A stretch of 64,000 bases of DNA from Kryptolebias marmoratus (GCF_001649575.2 NC_051433.1:10617146-10681145), one strand, 5' to 3'; shown: positions 47,301-58,499, counted from the stretch's first letter. Notes: a model not told the origin generated them from the letters alone. Numbers and translations are program-made.

Positions 47301-50300
47301 TTCATGACTGAACAGACTCACTAGATTTTTGTCTTTGTCCTTGTGGACCTGAACCGTCCCACTCAGGACGTCCTGCCGCCCCTGGACAGCGTCTCTCAGT
47401 CTGTCCATCTCCTCCTGCAGGGAGACCACCTGAGACAAACAAACACATCTCACTTTCACAACTTAACACAACAAACTTTTTAAGAAACAAAATAATAGGA
47501 AGAAATATCAAAGAAGATATTTATTTATTTTCAATAAATTGACCTAAACCCCAAAAAACAGAGTTCAGTGTCACACAAATCTTCATGTGACAGAATGAGG
47601 GTGTGTACGGAAAGTTTGCCCGCAAACGAAAACATCCGCAATAAATTATTAAAAGATAAAACCGTAACCGCAACTGCTGTTGATTAAATTCTTGTTGGGC
47701 AACTAAAAGTGAAAGCCACCAACAGATTTTGCAGCTTAACGTAGACTCAAAAGTCAAAAATTCATTCTCATTTTATACAGTTTATACAACAAAACAGTAT
47801 TTTTTTTTCCCCCATTCTACCTTTGTTGTCTTTGTAGTGTTCCTTTCTTTTCCCTCAAATGCAATGAAATCACACGCTGTAATTGTAGATTAAATAAAAT
47901 GTAAAAAAAAAAAAAAAGGATGTTTCAATGCCAGCCGGAGAGTTGTGAACTTTTAGTATTTGGCAGCGATCACTGAAACCTGATTTAACACAAATGTTTC
48001 TTTACAAAAAAAAAAAAAAAAGAAGCTCCATGCACTCGCCTCCCCCTCCCCGCAGTAGAACCTGCACACACAGAGACACACTCACACAATAAAAAAATAA
48101 CTCAACAGGAGCTGTTAAAGTCCCTAAATGGAACTTGGAAATATATTTACTATCAACATGAGAAATCCTTCTGTCTCTAAAGTTTTCTCTATCTGTACCA
48201 TAAAGATACATTTGTGCAATCAGTATAAAACTAACCTTACACGGCCTTTACACTGCATTCTAACATTTTTATTCTTTCTTTACTGAGACAAATCATTTGC
48301 AGTGTGTGATGACAGTAAAAACTACATTGTTCTTTGAGCTGTGGTTTTTCAAACACCACATCCATTTTCCTGTTTTTGTGGGCAAGCATCACAAAACAGT
48401 CAATTTAAAGTTGCTTTTATTATTGGCCTACAGGCTGAAATGATGCAGCCTGAAATGTCTGATTGTTCTTGTTCATATGTGCAATTATTATAAGGATTTT
48501 TGTTTTCTTTCTAACTCTGGAGATAAGAGTATTTAAAACAAGAGTGCTTAATGCGAAATTGTGAAAGACGAAACTAGTCCATCTAATGATTTCCCACTAT
48601 GATGTTCTGGTTCTGCAGGTGTTACTTACTGTCTGCTGCAGAGACTTCTTCTCTGTGTTGAGGGAGCGGACTCTGTCCCTCAAAGCCAGGATCTCCAGGT
48701 TCAGACGGTCGTTCAGCTCTTTGGCCTTTCGCAGCTCCGCCATTTCTTTAAAAAAAAAAAGGCTAATTATTTACTCACTGACTTATCAGATCATAAATGC
48801 ACGTGTACTTACGATCACATCACAACGATAATTGATTTCCATGTGTTTTGGTGTGTTTTAATCAACAGATTTTTATTTTTATTATTCAAGAAATCTAACC
48901 AACATGCTTCCACTAGACGTGACGGGAGCTGTCATACATGTTCTTAGCTTTAGAATTGTCTTCATGCAGCTTATGATTAATAGCAACTCAAACTGATTAC
49001 AAAACCCCGCTCACCACATTTTTTCAGTTTTTCCACTTCCTGTCCGAGTTGCTCCACTTCCTGCTGTGCAGACAGCAACTCTGGCTCTGAAACACAGACA
49101 AAACAACATTTACAAAGTTGTTTTGAATAGCTGCTGATGGATTTTTGTTCTTTTCTACAGGAGCTTCGAAAAACCATTTGTTTCAATTCAGCTTTTTCTG
49201 GGTCTCACATGATGCTAAAACACCATCCAAACAAAGAATGACGGGCTCTGATTCAAATCTCCTACCGTACGCTCTTTGGGTCAAATGAGCCGACTCCAGC
49301 TCATCAGTCAAATGTCGGATCTCATTGTGGGCCATGGCCAGTCTGCGGGAACCCTCCTCCACGTCCCGCTCCAGGCGAGAACACTCCTTCTCCAAACCGC
49401 ATGCCCGGCCAGCTAAAGGTTCGGCGTCGGACTAAAAAAGTGGTGGACGCAACATTTTTCCAAACGGTCAATATCAAACCGACAGACGAGCTTTAGGAAT
49501 ACGCTCGTGGTTGAAAATAACATGCAAGAACTAAAAGGACACCTCAAGAAATGCGCTGGAACAAGATGCATCAGCCGAGCAGTGACCTGAAATTCTTCTA
49601 CCATGCAAAGTTTCCTATATTGTGCTGGTAACGGACAGTTACATCACTGGAACAAAGGATAAAGATTTAGTTAATGAAAATGAGTTTTAAAAATATAACA
49701 TGCAGGATATTAGTCACACATTCGCCAATTTTATGCAAAACATAAACACACATTTGAGCTGACTTGGGGCAGTTTTGCTGCTTTGTTAGTGTTTATCTGT
49801 ATTTAGTGGATGCACGGCTATCGAATACTTCATCCATGCATACATATATGCATCTATGTGTACATACATACGTGTGTGCAGGCGTACATACAGCAGTAAA
49901 GGCATGTTTGTTACGTGAAACCTTGTGGAGTCCAAATAATCTCTTCCACGAACTCTGCAAATGTCGCGGTGTCCTCTTGTGGGAAGACTGTGAAAGTACA
50001 AATAATAAAAATGCGGCTTAAAGCTGAGGTCTACAAGAAAAAAAAACACTACCAACAACAACAAACTGATTGCAGAGGATTTATTTCTACCTACATTATA
50101 TTGTGATGGTTCTCAAAGAGTGAAACTTGAAACACAAATGGTTACAAACGTCCCGTAATTATATATTAAGTGAATTTTGATATCATCCACCTTATAGGTT
50201 TGTCTTACAACATAATGTTTAAAATACACCGCAACATTTTATGTTTTCATTTGGAGCTAGAGACTATAAAGGAGTTTTGGAAATTAGACCAATCTTCCTC

Positions 50301-52188
50301 ACAATTATTGGTTAAATGAAAATAGCGTACTGATACAAAAAAAACAACAACACGTAAGCTGTTTATCCTCTAACCTGGGATGAAGTGACGCTCAGCGCTT
50401 GGATCCCCGTACAGCTTCCTGTGTTTCCGTCAGCCCTCAGCTTGTAAGGATCCTCGTTTGTCTCGAGTAAGGAAGCCCTCTCCACCAACAGGTAGGCCAC
50501 CTGCTCACTGGGGCTGCTGTGAATCAGCTCCGTGAGACCCTGCTGGTACAGCATTTTAGCCACCTCACTTATCTGAGCATCTACGAGAACAAATGAAAAG
50601 GAAAGGAGGGAAAATCTGTAACTGTAATGCCAGAGAAAATACGAATTATTGGTTATTGTTGCACAAAGGCAGTGATTTAATGTATGATGCTTTCTTCCTT
50701 AAGAGCAATTGAAATTTGCATCGAAGATGTTGTTGAATGTTTATGTTTTCATTGCTTGGGATTTTTTTAAACCTATAAATGATGTGCCAGTAAAATTTCC
50801 CAACCTTGGAGTGACATAAAGTGCCGCAGCTGCTTCCTGAGCTGGTTGTTCTCGTCTTGTATCTCCTGAGCCAAGGCATCTTTTTCCTCCGTAAACATCC
50901 GGATCTGCTCCAAGGACTTGCGTACCTGACGGACGGAAAGCGCCGTAAACAAACACGGACCCAATCGCGCTCATCGTGACAATCCCCGACACCCTGGTTC
51001 GACTTGGGAGGCGGGACTTACCTCTGCCATTTCCGCAAAGTGCTGGGAGCGATTTGTCTCCAGGTCTTTCGTCACATCGCCCAGCCGCTGGTTTGCGCGC
51101 AGAAGCGTACGCCACAGCGAGCACAGCTGAGCGTCCTTAGAAGAGTCAGGAGCAAGACCTTCTTCGCCCAGCCATGTGGCGATCTGATCCAAATCCTGAA
51201 AGTCACAACATACAACAAGGGACATGATAACCTCCTGCTTTTATGCTCGAAATATTACCGAAGCAATATTACTTAATATTAAGGTTTGAGTAAAAATGAG
51301 TCCATAAAGGCACCATCTGTTAATTCGAGTATCTAAAATAGGATGTAATCTTCCTAATCTACCTAGGTTTTTTTTTTTTTATCATATTTTATAATAACAG
51401 CTTTAACCCCATCTGGACTTTATCTTGATTTCATCCACTCTGAACCCTTTTTGTCTTGTGCAGTCTGCGGTTTTATCTGATCAGAACTGGGAACATTTTA
51501 CAGGTTTCTCATGTTCTCGTTTCATCGTGAGGTTTGGCGTAAATAAAAGCAAAGATCTTTAGTTCTTGTGATTTTTCTTTTAAACCTCTGTGAAGTTGTA
51601 CTCATGTTTTTGTTTCTTTATTTCCCAGCCCTTCTTCAGAATACATCACAATTAGTTTAGTGTCTGTGGCATCATGTTAGGAGAATGAAATCTTTAGCTC
51701 CTGGTTACTGCTGACCCTGTTTACATATTTTAAACCAGACTGATAATAAACATGGCTATTATAGTACTCCCTATGGACGCAGTGAAGCTGCAGTCTGACA
51801 TGTATTTATCTGTATCCTACCTGAAAAGTGGGGTTTAAAGTGGTTTTAATCACGTAATGAGGTTTCCTTAGCTCTGAAGGGACTTAAAGGAACCGTTTGC
51901 TACAGAACAGAGACATACAACAAAACAAAACAGAGTAATAGCTGACTTTAAACATTAGCTAAAGGCTACTGTGTGCGTTCTGTAGGGATATAATGTACAT
52001 TCAGTGATGCACCAGACGTTTACAAGATCTGCAAAACATAGAACAACAACTACTAGAGCTCCGACACCCTGATTTATAACGTAGATGCCGCATTAATCAC
52101 AGTTTGTTGCCTTTTAAGAAGCAGGTTTTGAACTCTTAGCTAGCTAGCTTTCCAGTTAAAAGTTCAGTACCTCTGCCTGGTGGTCCAT
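41385..52188 (-). CDS. 677-aa coiled-coil protein, candidate CCDC30 orthologue (17 coding exons)
   Basis: All 17 exons join in phase on the minus strand: 52188-52171, 51195-51022, 50925-50805, 50580-50375, 49431-49266, 49086-49015, 48745-48630, 47429-47322, 46437-46330, 45537-45443, 45317-45206, 45019-44907, 43652-43511, 43139-43033, 42594-42477, 41734-41676 and 41583-41385. The start MDHQAEDLDQIATWLGEEG leads into a helical N-terminal region (to about residue 64). Glu-, Lys-, Gln- and Leu-rich heptad-like segments follow over about 65-105 and 190-590. The region 105-150 (SSPSEQVAYLLVERASLLE) is a compact conserved-looking block. The last 65 residues are Ser- and Thr-rich and not coiled. There is no signal peptide, membrane segment or catalytic motif, so a cytoplasmic structural role is likely. 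The name CCDC30 is a guess from overall architecture; the gene itself is well supported. The donor of exon 9 (GAC|GTAATG) is the weakest splice site. Confidence 0.88.
42967..43062. repeat. 32-bp tandem repeat across an exon end and splice donor of the coiled-coil gene
   Basis: Three units with a 32-base period start at 42967, 42999 and 43031. Each holds an inverted repeat: 'acaacaggaagctgttgt', and wider, 'agagcacaac' opposite 'gttgtgctct'. The unit includes the GTAAAC donor of the exon ending at 43033, and the next unit repeats the donor 32 bases downstream. Confidence 0.85.
46621..46642. repeat. (GT)n microsatellite in an intron
   Basis: About 10 GT units in an intron of the coiled-coil gene. 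Confidence 0.85.
46968..47076. repeat. SINE/L2-like fragment with (CA)n tail
   Basis: 'gtttatatagcacctttcta', 'ggcggctcaaaacgctctac' and then a (CA)n run form a common short fish repeat. It lies in an intron of the coiled-coil gene. Confidence 0.6.
51240..52170 (-). other. First intron of the coiled-coil gene
   Basis: About 1 kb between the 6-codon first coding exon and exon 2. No nested gene recognised. Confidence 0.6.
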
Positions 52189-52620
52189 CGGTCTGCTGCT
52201 GGGAAACAAGTTTCGGTCGCAAATAAAAGTCACACTGAAGCCCTAATTTCAGCGACAAAGCGTCCAGCGCGGACCTCAATAGTCAGCCATCGCTGGCACC
52301 GAGCCCCAAGCTCCGCTTCAGGTCAGAAACCCGTAAATTAATCAGACGAGTCGGACTCGGACGGAGTTTTCTTCCCCGACGGACCGTTATGAGCGAGGAG
52401 CGTTCACTGCACCTCCGGAAAGTTTTTAGACTCACTGGAATGACGCTCAAAATTAGACAATACACTAAAAAAAAGCAACGAAACAGTTTTATTCGATGAA
52501 TGCTGTAAAATTTCTGGTAGTTACTGGGTTGGAACTCCCCCTCTCCTTTCTTTGTTTTGTTGTTGTTGTTTAAACTAGTGCGCGCAGTGATGGCGGTTTG
52601 TCCGTTGGTTTCTAAAGGCG
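52189..52620 (-). promoter_or_regulatory. Probable promoter region of the coiled-coil gene
   Basis: Directly upstream of the minus-strand start codon at 52188, with more CG dinucleotides than the flanks (around 52255-52400 and 52575-52620). No TATA box at a convincing position. The short first exon after it fits a CpG-type promoter. Confidence 0.4.
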
Positions 52621-52924
52621 TCATTAGAAGAGGGCTTTATTTGCTAAACAGCATGTACATAAATGCTATTTCTACAAATGTAAACCTAATATGAACTTTG
52701 GAAGAATGAGTCAAAGCCTTATGCAAAATCTCTAAATTTTGTAACGGAAAAAATGCAGGTAAATTCTTTTCTTTTTTTGGTTAATTTTAATTTCTTTGAT
52801 TAACACCCCCTTTTCTCTGTTATATTATTATTTGCTTTTTGGCCTTTTCTATTGTAAAGAATCCGGACTCTTTTTTGTTTTAAACTTTTAAAGATAAAAA
52901 AAAACCTCCCTTCGCGTTTTTGGA

Positions 52925-54220
52925 TTTGATGCCTGCAACAAAAAAGCTGGGACAGGGGTGTGTCTACTACTGTGTTACATCACCTTTCCTATTAACACTT
53001 AATAAGTGTTACTACTAATTGTTGAAGTTTTGTAGGTGTAATTCTTTCCCATCCTTGCTTGATGCTCAACAGTCCAGGGTCTCTGTTGTCGTATTTTGTG
53101 CTTCAAAATGCGTCACACATCTTCAATGGGAGACAGGTCTGGACTGCAGGCAGGTCAGGCTAGTACCCGCACTCTTTTACTGCCAAGCCATGCTGTTGGA
53201 ACACCAGTGTTGCCAGATCTCACGACAGATACAAGCAACCAGCTCTATGAAAACAAGCCCAAAAAAGCCCAACTGGCAACCCACCACATTGTGTAAAACG
53301 AGGCCATTTTAAAACAGTATAAACATACATTTATTAAGGCATTACACATAAACAACAGCAAAATTATGCAAAACACTTTTACTATAAATATGTTTAATAA
53401 CTTAAATTCTTTGACAAATTCTTTCAATAACTTAATATATTTCATTAAAATACTTTTAGGCTCTGATCTATATATTTAGGGCTCTCTTTCTCCTACTCTT
53501 TATTATATTGTTTTCCATATTTTCCCCACTAACTGGAGCTCATTCTACTCCGGTCTCTCTGGCTGGCCGGATATATGTGTTTGTTTGGGTGTACGCCCGT
53601 CCTCTAGCCAAGGAGGGAGCGATAAACAGGAAGCAGGGGCTTGGAAGGGACCTACCTCTTGTCTTTTGCTTTATTGTGCGGAGCTGGGAGATAATCAACG
53701 AGTCAAGCCCAAATAAATAAGCAACTTCACGTTCAAAAACAAGCCCAAAAAACCACAACCCGCGACTCACAAGATTTGTAAGCAACTTAAAAAAAAAAAC
53801 AAGCCCAGAGTCGCTTATAATAAGCAGACTTGGCAACACTGTGTGACACGTGCAGAATGTAGCTTGGCATTGTCTTGCTGAAAAAAGCAGGGACGTCCCT
53901 GAAAAAGACATTACTTGGATGGCAGCATGTTGCTCCAAAACCTGTATTTACCTTTCAGAATTAATGGTGCCTTCCAAAATGTTCAAGTTACACACGCCTC
54001 CACATCATCAAAGAGCCTGGCTTTTGAAGTTTGCACCGATAACAATCCAGACAGTCCTTTTCCTCTTTGGCCCAGAAGACATAACATCCATGAGTTCCAA
54101 AAACAATCTGAGATGTGAACTCGTCAGACCACAGGACAATTTTCCACTTTGCGTCAGTCCATCTCAGATGAGCTCGGGTCCAGAGCACTCCCCTTCTGGG
54201 GATGGCAGTGGCTTCTTGCA
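52925..54220 (-). mobile_element. Tc1/mariner transposon relic, host of a nested hAT element
   Basis: Starts near 'caacaaaaaagctgggacagg' halves and continues with 'tcaacagtccagggtctct', 'gggagacaggtctggactgc' and 'tgcagaatgtagcttggcat', a well-known fish/amphibian Tc1/mariner family. The minus strand at about 54170-53995 encodes a transposase fragment, WTDAKWKIVLWSDEF, where the Asp of WSDE is the second catalytic carboxylate. Stop codons and a 637-bp insertion at 53205-53841 disrupt it, and its far end is replaced by the repeat at 54221-54465. It is inactive. Confidence 0.8.
53205..53841. mobile_element. Non-autonomous hAT-type element nested in the Tc1/mariner relic
   Basis: 637 bp with terminal inverted repeats CAGTGTTGCCA at both ends (the right end reads TGGCAACACTG). 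The 8-bp flanks TGGAACAC and TGTGACAC are a near-perfect target-site duplication, and removing the insert restores the Tc1/mariner reading 'ttggaacacgtgcagaatg'. Subterminal 'aacaagccca' repeats occur near 53250, 53735 and 53800. No transposase frame. Confidence 0.88.
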
Positions 54221-54465
54221 GGTACAAACTAGTTATGGCTTCAGTCCAAAATGCACAGATGACAATCAGTGACGCTCCAACATTTGAGAGACGTGGTCTC
54301 GGGTGGCACGCCTCTTCTTCATCGAGACCATTTGACTGTAAAACAGTCGGCATTGAGAGACTCTTTCGTGTACACATATTTTTTTGGAGGAGCTCTAAAT
54401 ACTTTAAAATGAAAAAAAATTACCGGTAAGTCACCTTTTATTATTCTCCAGTTTTGTATAATGTG
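54221..54465. repeat. Dispersed repeat S, copy A
   Basis: Near-identical to 60667-61068 outside an extra 169 bases in that copy. Both start 'gtacaaactagttatggctt', include 'gacgtggtctcgggtggcac' and end 'tctccagttttgtataa'. Here it interrupts the Tc1/mariner relic exactly after 'cttcttgcag'. No terminal inverted repeat recognised. Confidence 0.8.
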
Positions 54466-54469
54466 TGCA

Positions 54470-56655
54470 GTATCTTTTATTAAGCTTTCAATAAAGAACA
54501 GAGGAGAAATCTGTCAGTCGTGTACTTTCGGTCACAAATAATTGAAATTGTTTATTTTAAATCTTTGTCACCAACATGTTTTTCACTGGGTTTTAGTTTT
54601 TGTTGAGCAACATCCTGTTTTTTTGATGTACATACTTGAATTGGTTTATGTGCATATTTGTTGTGTTATTCATTCAAGCCAGAACTTGTTTTATCTTAAA
54701 CAGCCTTTAGTCAAACATTCTTGATGTCCTGGTAACAGGACATCAAGCAAACATTTTTTTTTCACCATCACGTACTTTACCAGCAGTTGCAGAAGAAGGA
54801 CATCGGTCCAGTCAAGCATGGAGTTCAGAGCTTCACAGGTGGTGTGTGAAGCAACAAAGGGTTAGATGTGAAGATCCGACACTTCCCGCTGTGCAGTTTG
54901 CTGTTTTTAAGCATTTGCATTTTGCTGTCAAACCTTTAAACTTACTAGGAAAAAAAAAACTAACATTATGACAGTTTTTATTATTTATCCTCTGAACAGA
55001 TAAATTTTATCCTCGCAACTATCACTCTCTTAAAAATTTCTCACAATCCACCAAAGATTGTTAATACTTTCAGACAGTTTTCCTTTTTTATGCATTTCAT
55101 TGCTTCATTAAATTATCTGCTCAAAGTTGTAAATGATCTAACCAGGAAGTTGAATAAATTTTACCAACAGTAAACCGATGTTCTTTGTTCACTGCCATCC
55201 TGTTCTTTATTTTGCATCTGCCATCACTGACAATGTTCATGTTCCACGAAGTCAAAAAGGATATATTTTTATCAACAGCTATTTATTTTTGCATTGCAAT
55301 GATATATCAGTGTTTGTAATTTACTCTCAGGCTTGTTTCTCTGCAGCAGGTACGTTCAGAGGATTGTTGTATCAACATATCAACAGCAGTTATATTAATT
55401 TGTCATTATTCCCGTCTGGCAACTCCTGGCTATGATCGACAATTACTATTTTGCCAAATTAATATTTAGCCTTACATTTTGAAAAATTGCCTCATGATAT
55501 AGTAACGTTTCCCTCCTTAATAGTATAAAATGTTGTTTCAACTCTAAATTATTTAAAGGTTAAATAATTGCTTAGTATTGACTTGAAATCATTTGTCTGA
55601 ATTACTCTTTAAAAAACAGCTGAAAAGTTTGTTCAGCCACAAATCATTGACTCAGAAATTCTCAGGAAATCATTGTGTGCTTTAAGTAATTTTTAATCTT
55701 CGCTCTCGTGCAATCAACAAACCCAAAAATCATTGACTGCATCTTAGGATACACTGACAATGACTGAAGAGTTACAGAGTTACAATCATAAAAATGTACA
55801 AAGCTAGGGAAGACAAAGTCCAGAGCAGGTTTACCTTTAACTCTGATGTCCTGCGACAACAGAGTGAAATGCCGTGGAGGGCCTCTGCCTCGGCTGTCGG
55901 GTCCCCTGTAACAGTCAGCAGGGCTTATGTAATTGTTTTAAGAATACAATACTGATATAGTGTCCTAAAAATAGCCTGTTGAAATCTCCTCCCGAGGGTC
56001 GTCCTCCTTCATTTCTCCCTCAGGACTGGTTCCTTTCTTCTGGATGACATAAGTCCTTTCTGCTGCCAGCATCCATCCCCTCCTTGTCTTCGGCCTCTTC
56101 CTTTTTATTGTTCTCCAAACCTTTTGGCAAGTTTTTAAATGTGTATTTTCCTCTGGTCCCTCTCAAGGTCTCCTTCTTGTCAAAACAGGGTTTGATTTGT
56201 GATACCATTGGAATTGACTTATCTTCACCTCCAGGCTGCCTTGCAATTTGGACACACACGTACTTGTTGCACAATTAAAACCCAAGTTATTTCTTTGATA
56301 TATTTCTCAAAACAATTGCTCCATTATGTTTAGTCAACTAATTTAACATAACATATATTAGAACAAAACACAGCAAAGAAATATTAACTACAATTTACTT
56401 TTAAATGCTTAATTATGGTGCCTACCTTAATAGTATATTTGTTGTGATTATATACCACATTTCTTTGACATTTGCAATTACATAGCATATTTCTTTAATG
56501 TTAAATAGCCAACACTGCTTTGCTTAAAGTCAGTCTATTTATTACTTTTCCCCCTGAGATTTAATCAACTGACACACACACAACATTTAACCCTTATCCT
56601 TCAAACCATCTAAATCCTCTGAACTTCCTGACTTTTCTTAACTTTTTCTCTGCAG
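54470..56655. other. Sequence upstream of a3galt2 copy 2
   Basis: AT-rich. A perfect 12-bp inverted repeat with a 4-base loop lies at 54720-54747. At 55349-55367 the phrase 'aggtacgttcagaggat' resembles the 5' untranslated start of the copy 1 coding exon (37809-37826) and may be a remnant of the same exon. No other gene recognised. Confidence 0.5.
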
Positions 56656-56677
56656 GATAAAGATTATTTTGAAGTGC

Positions 56678-58423
56678 ATGCTGTGCATTCCGATTGTGCT
56701 CTGCATTGTTTTCTTCTCAGCTCCAAGTGTGCAGTGAGTGTTAAAGTAAATATGCATAAAGGTTAGAGAGATACAGTATGTCAAATCAAAACACAAACAT
56801 TTTTATGTTCTTTTTTCTTTATCTCAGCTTTTTAATAGGACTCCTGCAGATGGACAAGTGTTCTTTGGAAAGTGCAAAAATGCTGATTCTGGATAACATG
56901 GTCGATGCCAGCCTTGATCTTCAGTAAGGCAATAAAAACTCAAGTTTTGGCTGCATGCAATCACTACATTGATGATTATACTTCACGGAATGTGAAACTT
57001 CCCGCAATTTTTAACCTCACAGAAAAAGTTTGTAGTTTTATACAGTACTTACCGGACACAGTGGGTTTTTATATTCTCTAACAGCTTAAACTTTTTCAAG
57101 GAAATTGTCATCCATTTTATATTTCACAGTTATTTACATTTAACACATGATTGTGTCTATAGTAACAAAATAGCCTTTACATAAACACCAATGAAATGTT
57201 TGAGATTGGAGTAGTTTTCAAATGAAGGTCTTGACTGGTCATAAGGTCATCAATCTGAGCAAAATAAATTTGATTTCTCCAGACTGACATTGTTCAAATA
57301 TCCATCTACAACAGGTAAAATATTAATTGTTTATAACATTCCCACACCCCTCTTCAAAAGATCAGAGCTGACATATCAGCATAAAAAATGGTCAGTAACA
57401 GTGGAGAAAGAAAGGATCAAGGGACTTATTTTAAAGTATAGATTGCTCTAAAAGCGACACAACTATGTCAATATTGAGTTCTAATTTTTTTTTAAAAACT
57501 TCCCTATGTTTCAGGTCTCGACATGATGTACAAACCTGCACATCTTGGAGAGCTCCCATCATTTGGGAAGGAATGTTCGACCCTCATCATTACGACCAGA
57601 AGCACAAAGAAGAAGGATCCTCTGTTGCTTTGACTGTGTTCGCAGTAGGCAGGTTTGTTTTCACATGAATACAACTGCTTTATTAAATGTCTAAACACAA
57701 AACAAGTCTAAATTCACATGTCTTTCTTGTTTCCAAAGCTATATGGAAGTCTACCTTGAGACCTTCCTGAAGTCATCAGAGCACTACTTCATGTTGGGTC
57801 TGCCTGTGTCATACTATGTGTTTACGGACACGCCTGAGAAAGTGCCAAACATCGAGCTCGGCCCACAGCGAAGACTAAAAGTAATCAAAGTGGAAAAATA
57901 CACCAGGTGGCAGGACATCTCTATGATGCGAATGAAGATCATATCAGATACCATAGAGTCAGATATTCGCCACCGTTGCACGCACGTCTTCTGTTTTGAT
58001 GTCGATCAGGTGTTTACCTGGAGATTTGGCCCCGAGGCTCTGGGAGATTCTGTCGCTCTGCTTCACTCTTACTATTATCGCCTTCCAAAGAAGCTGTTCA
58101 CCTACGACCGCAACCCAAAGTCCAAGGCGTACATGGAAACTGGAGATTTTTACTATCATGCTGCCGTGTTTGGAGGCACCTGGAAGAGCGTGAAGGCCTT
58201 GACTGACGCCTGCTACAAAGGCATCATGGAGGACAAAGAAAATAATGTGGAGGCTCTGTGGCATGATGAGAGTCATCTAAACAAATATTTTTGGCTCCAC
58301 AAACCCAGCAGGATTCTTTCCCCAGAGTACTGCTGGGACACTATTATCGGATACAGACGTGACATAAAGGTCTTCAGACTGATATGGGCGCCGAAACACT
58401 ACATTACACTGCGCACATCCTAG
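56678..58423 (+). CDS. a3galt2: Alpha-1,3-galactosyltransferase 2-like (GT6), copy 2
   Basis: Four exons join in phase: 56656-56733 (coding from the Met at 56678), 56828-56923, 57515-57652 and 57739-58423, giving 324 aa with this start (human A3GALT2 about 340). The first exon supplies a signal anchor (MLCIPIVLCIVFFSAPSV) typical of a Golgi type II enzyme. Next come a short stem and APIIWEGMFDP, which opens the GT6 catalytic domain. Key sites in this numbering: DVD at 184-186 (metal and UDP binding), HAAVFGG at about 237-243 (UDP-Gal-type donor loop) and the Glu of WHDESH at 274. The codon aligned with the copy 1 start Met is ATA, so the start chosen is the next in-frame ATG, seven codons later; a start in an upstream exon ending in AT is also possible. 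AATAAA lies at 58494-58499. Expected activity: alpha-1,3-galactose addition to glycolipids. All visible catalytic residues are intact, so the gene looks functional. Confidence 0.92.
57170..57325 (-). repeat. Arm copy of the foldback-type repeat in an intron of a3galt2 copy 2
   Basis: 'gattggagtagttttcaaa' and 'catctacaacaggtaaaata' match the right arm of the element at 3300-4135 in orientation and order. Confidence 0.55.
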
Positions 58424-58493
58424 AGTATCTCAGGAGCACAAGCAGATATATGTGCAAAATTGGATCTAAAATCTGTTTTTTGTTTATGTTGTT

Positions 58494-58499
58494 AATAAA
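58494..58499 (+). promoter_or_regulatory. Polyadenylation signal of a3galt2 copy 2
   Basis: AATAAA 70 bases after the stop codon, giving a short 3' untranslated region. Confidence 0.55.

Noticed and set aside
53850..54272. 140-codon plus frame
   Set aside because: Antisense to the Tc1/mariner transposase fragment; only the minus strand carries recognisable motifs.
56020..56274. Charged 84-codon minus frame upstream of a3galt2 copy 2
   Set aside because: Lys/Glu-rich composition without a recognised family, splice sites or neighbouring exons.
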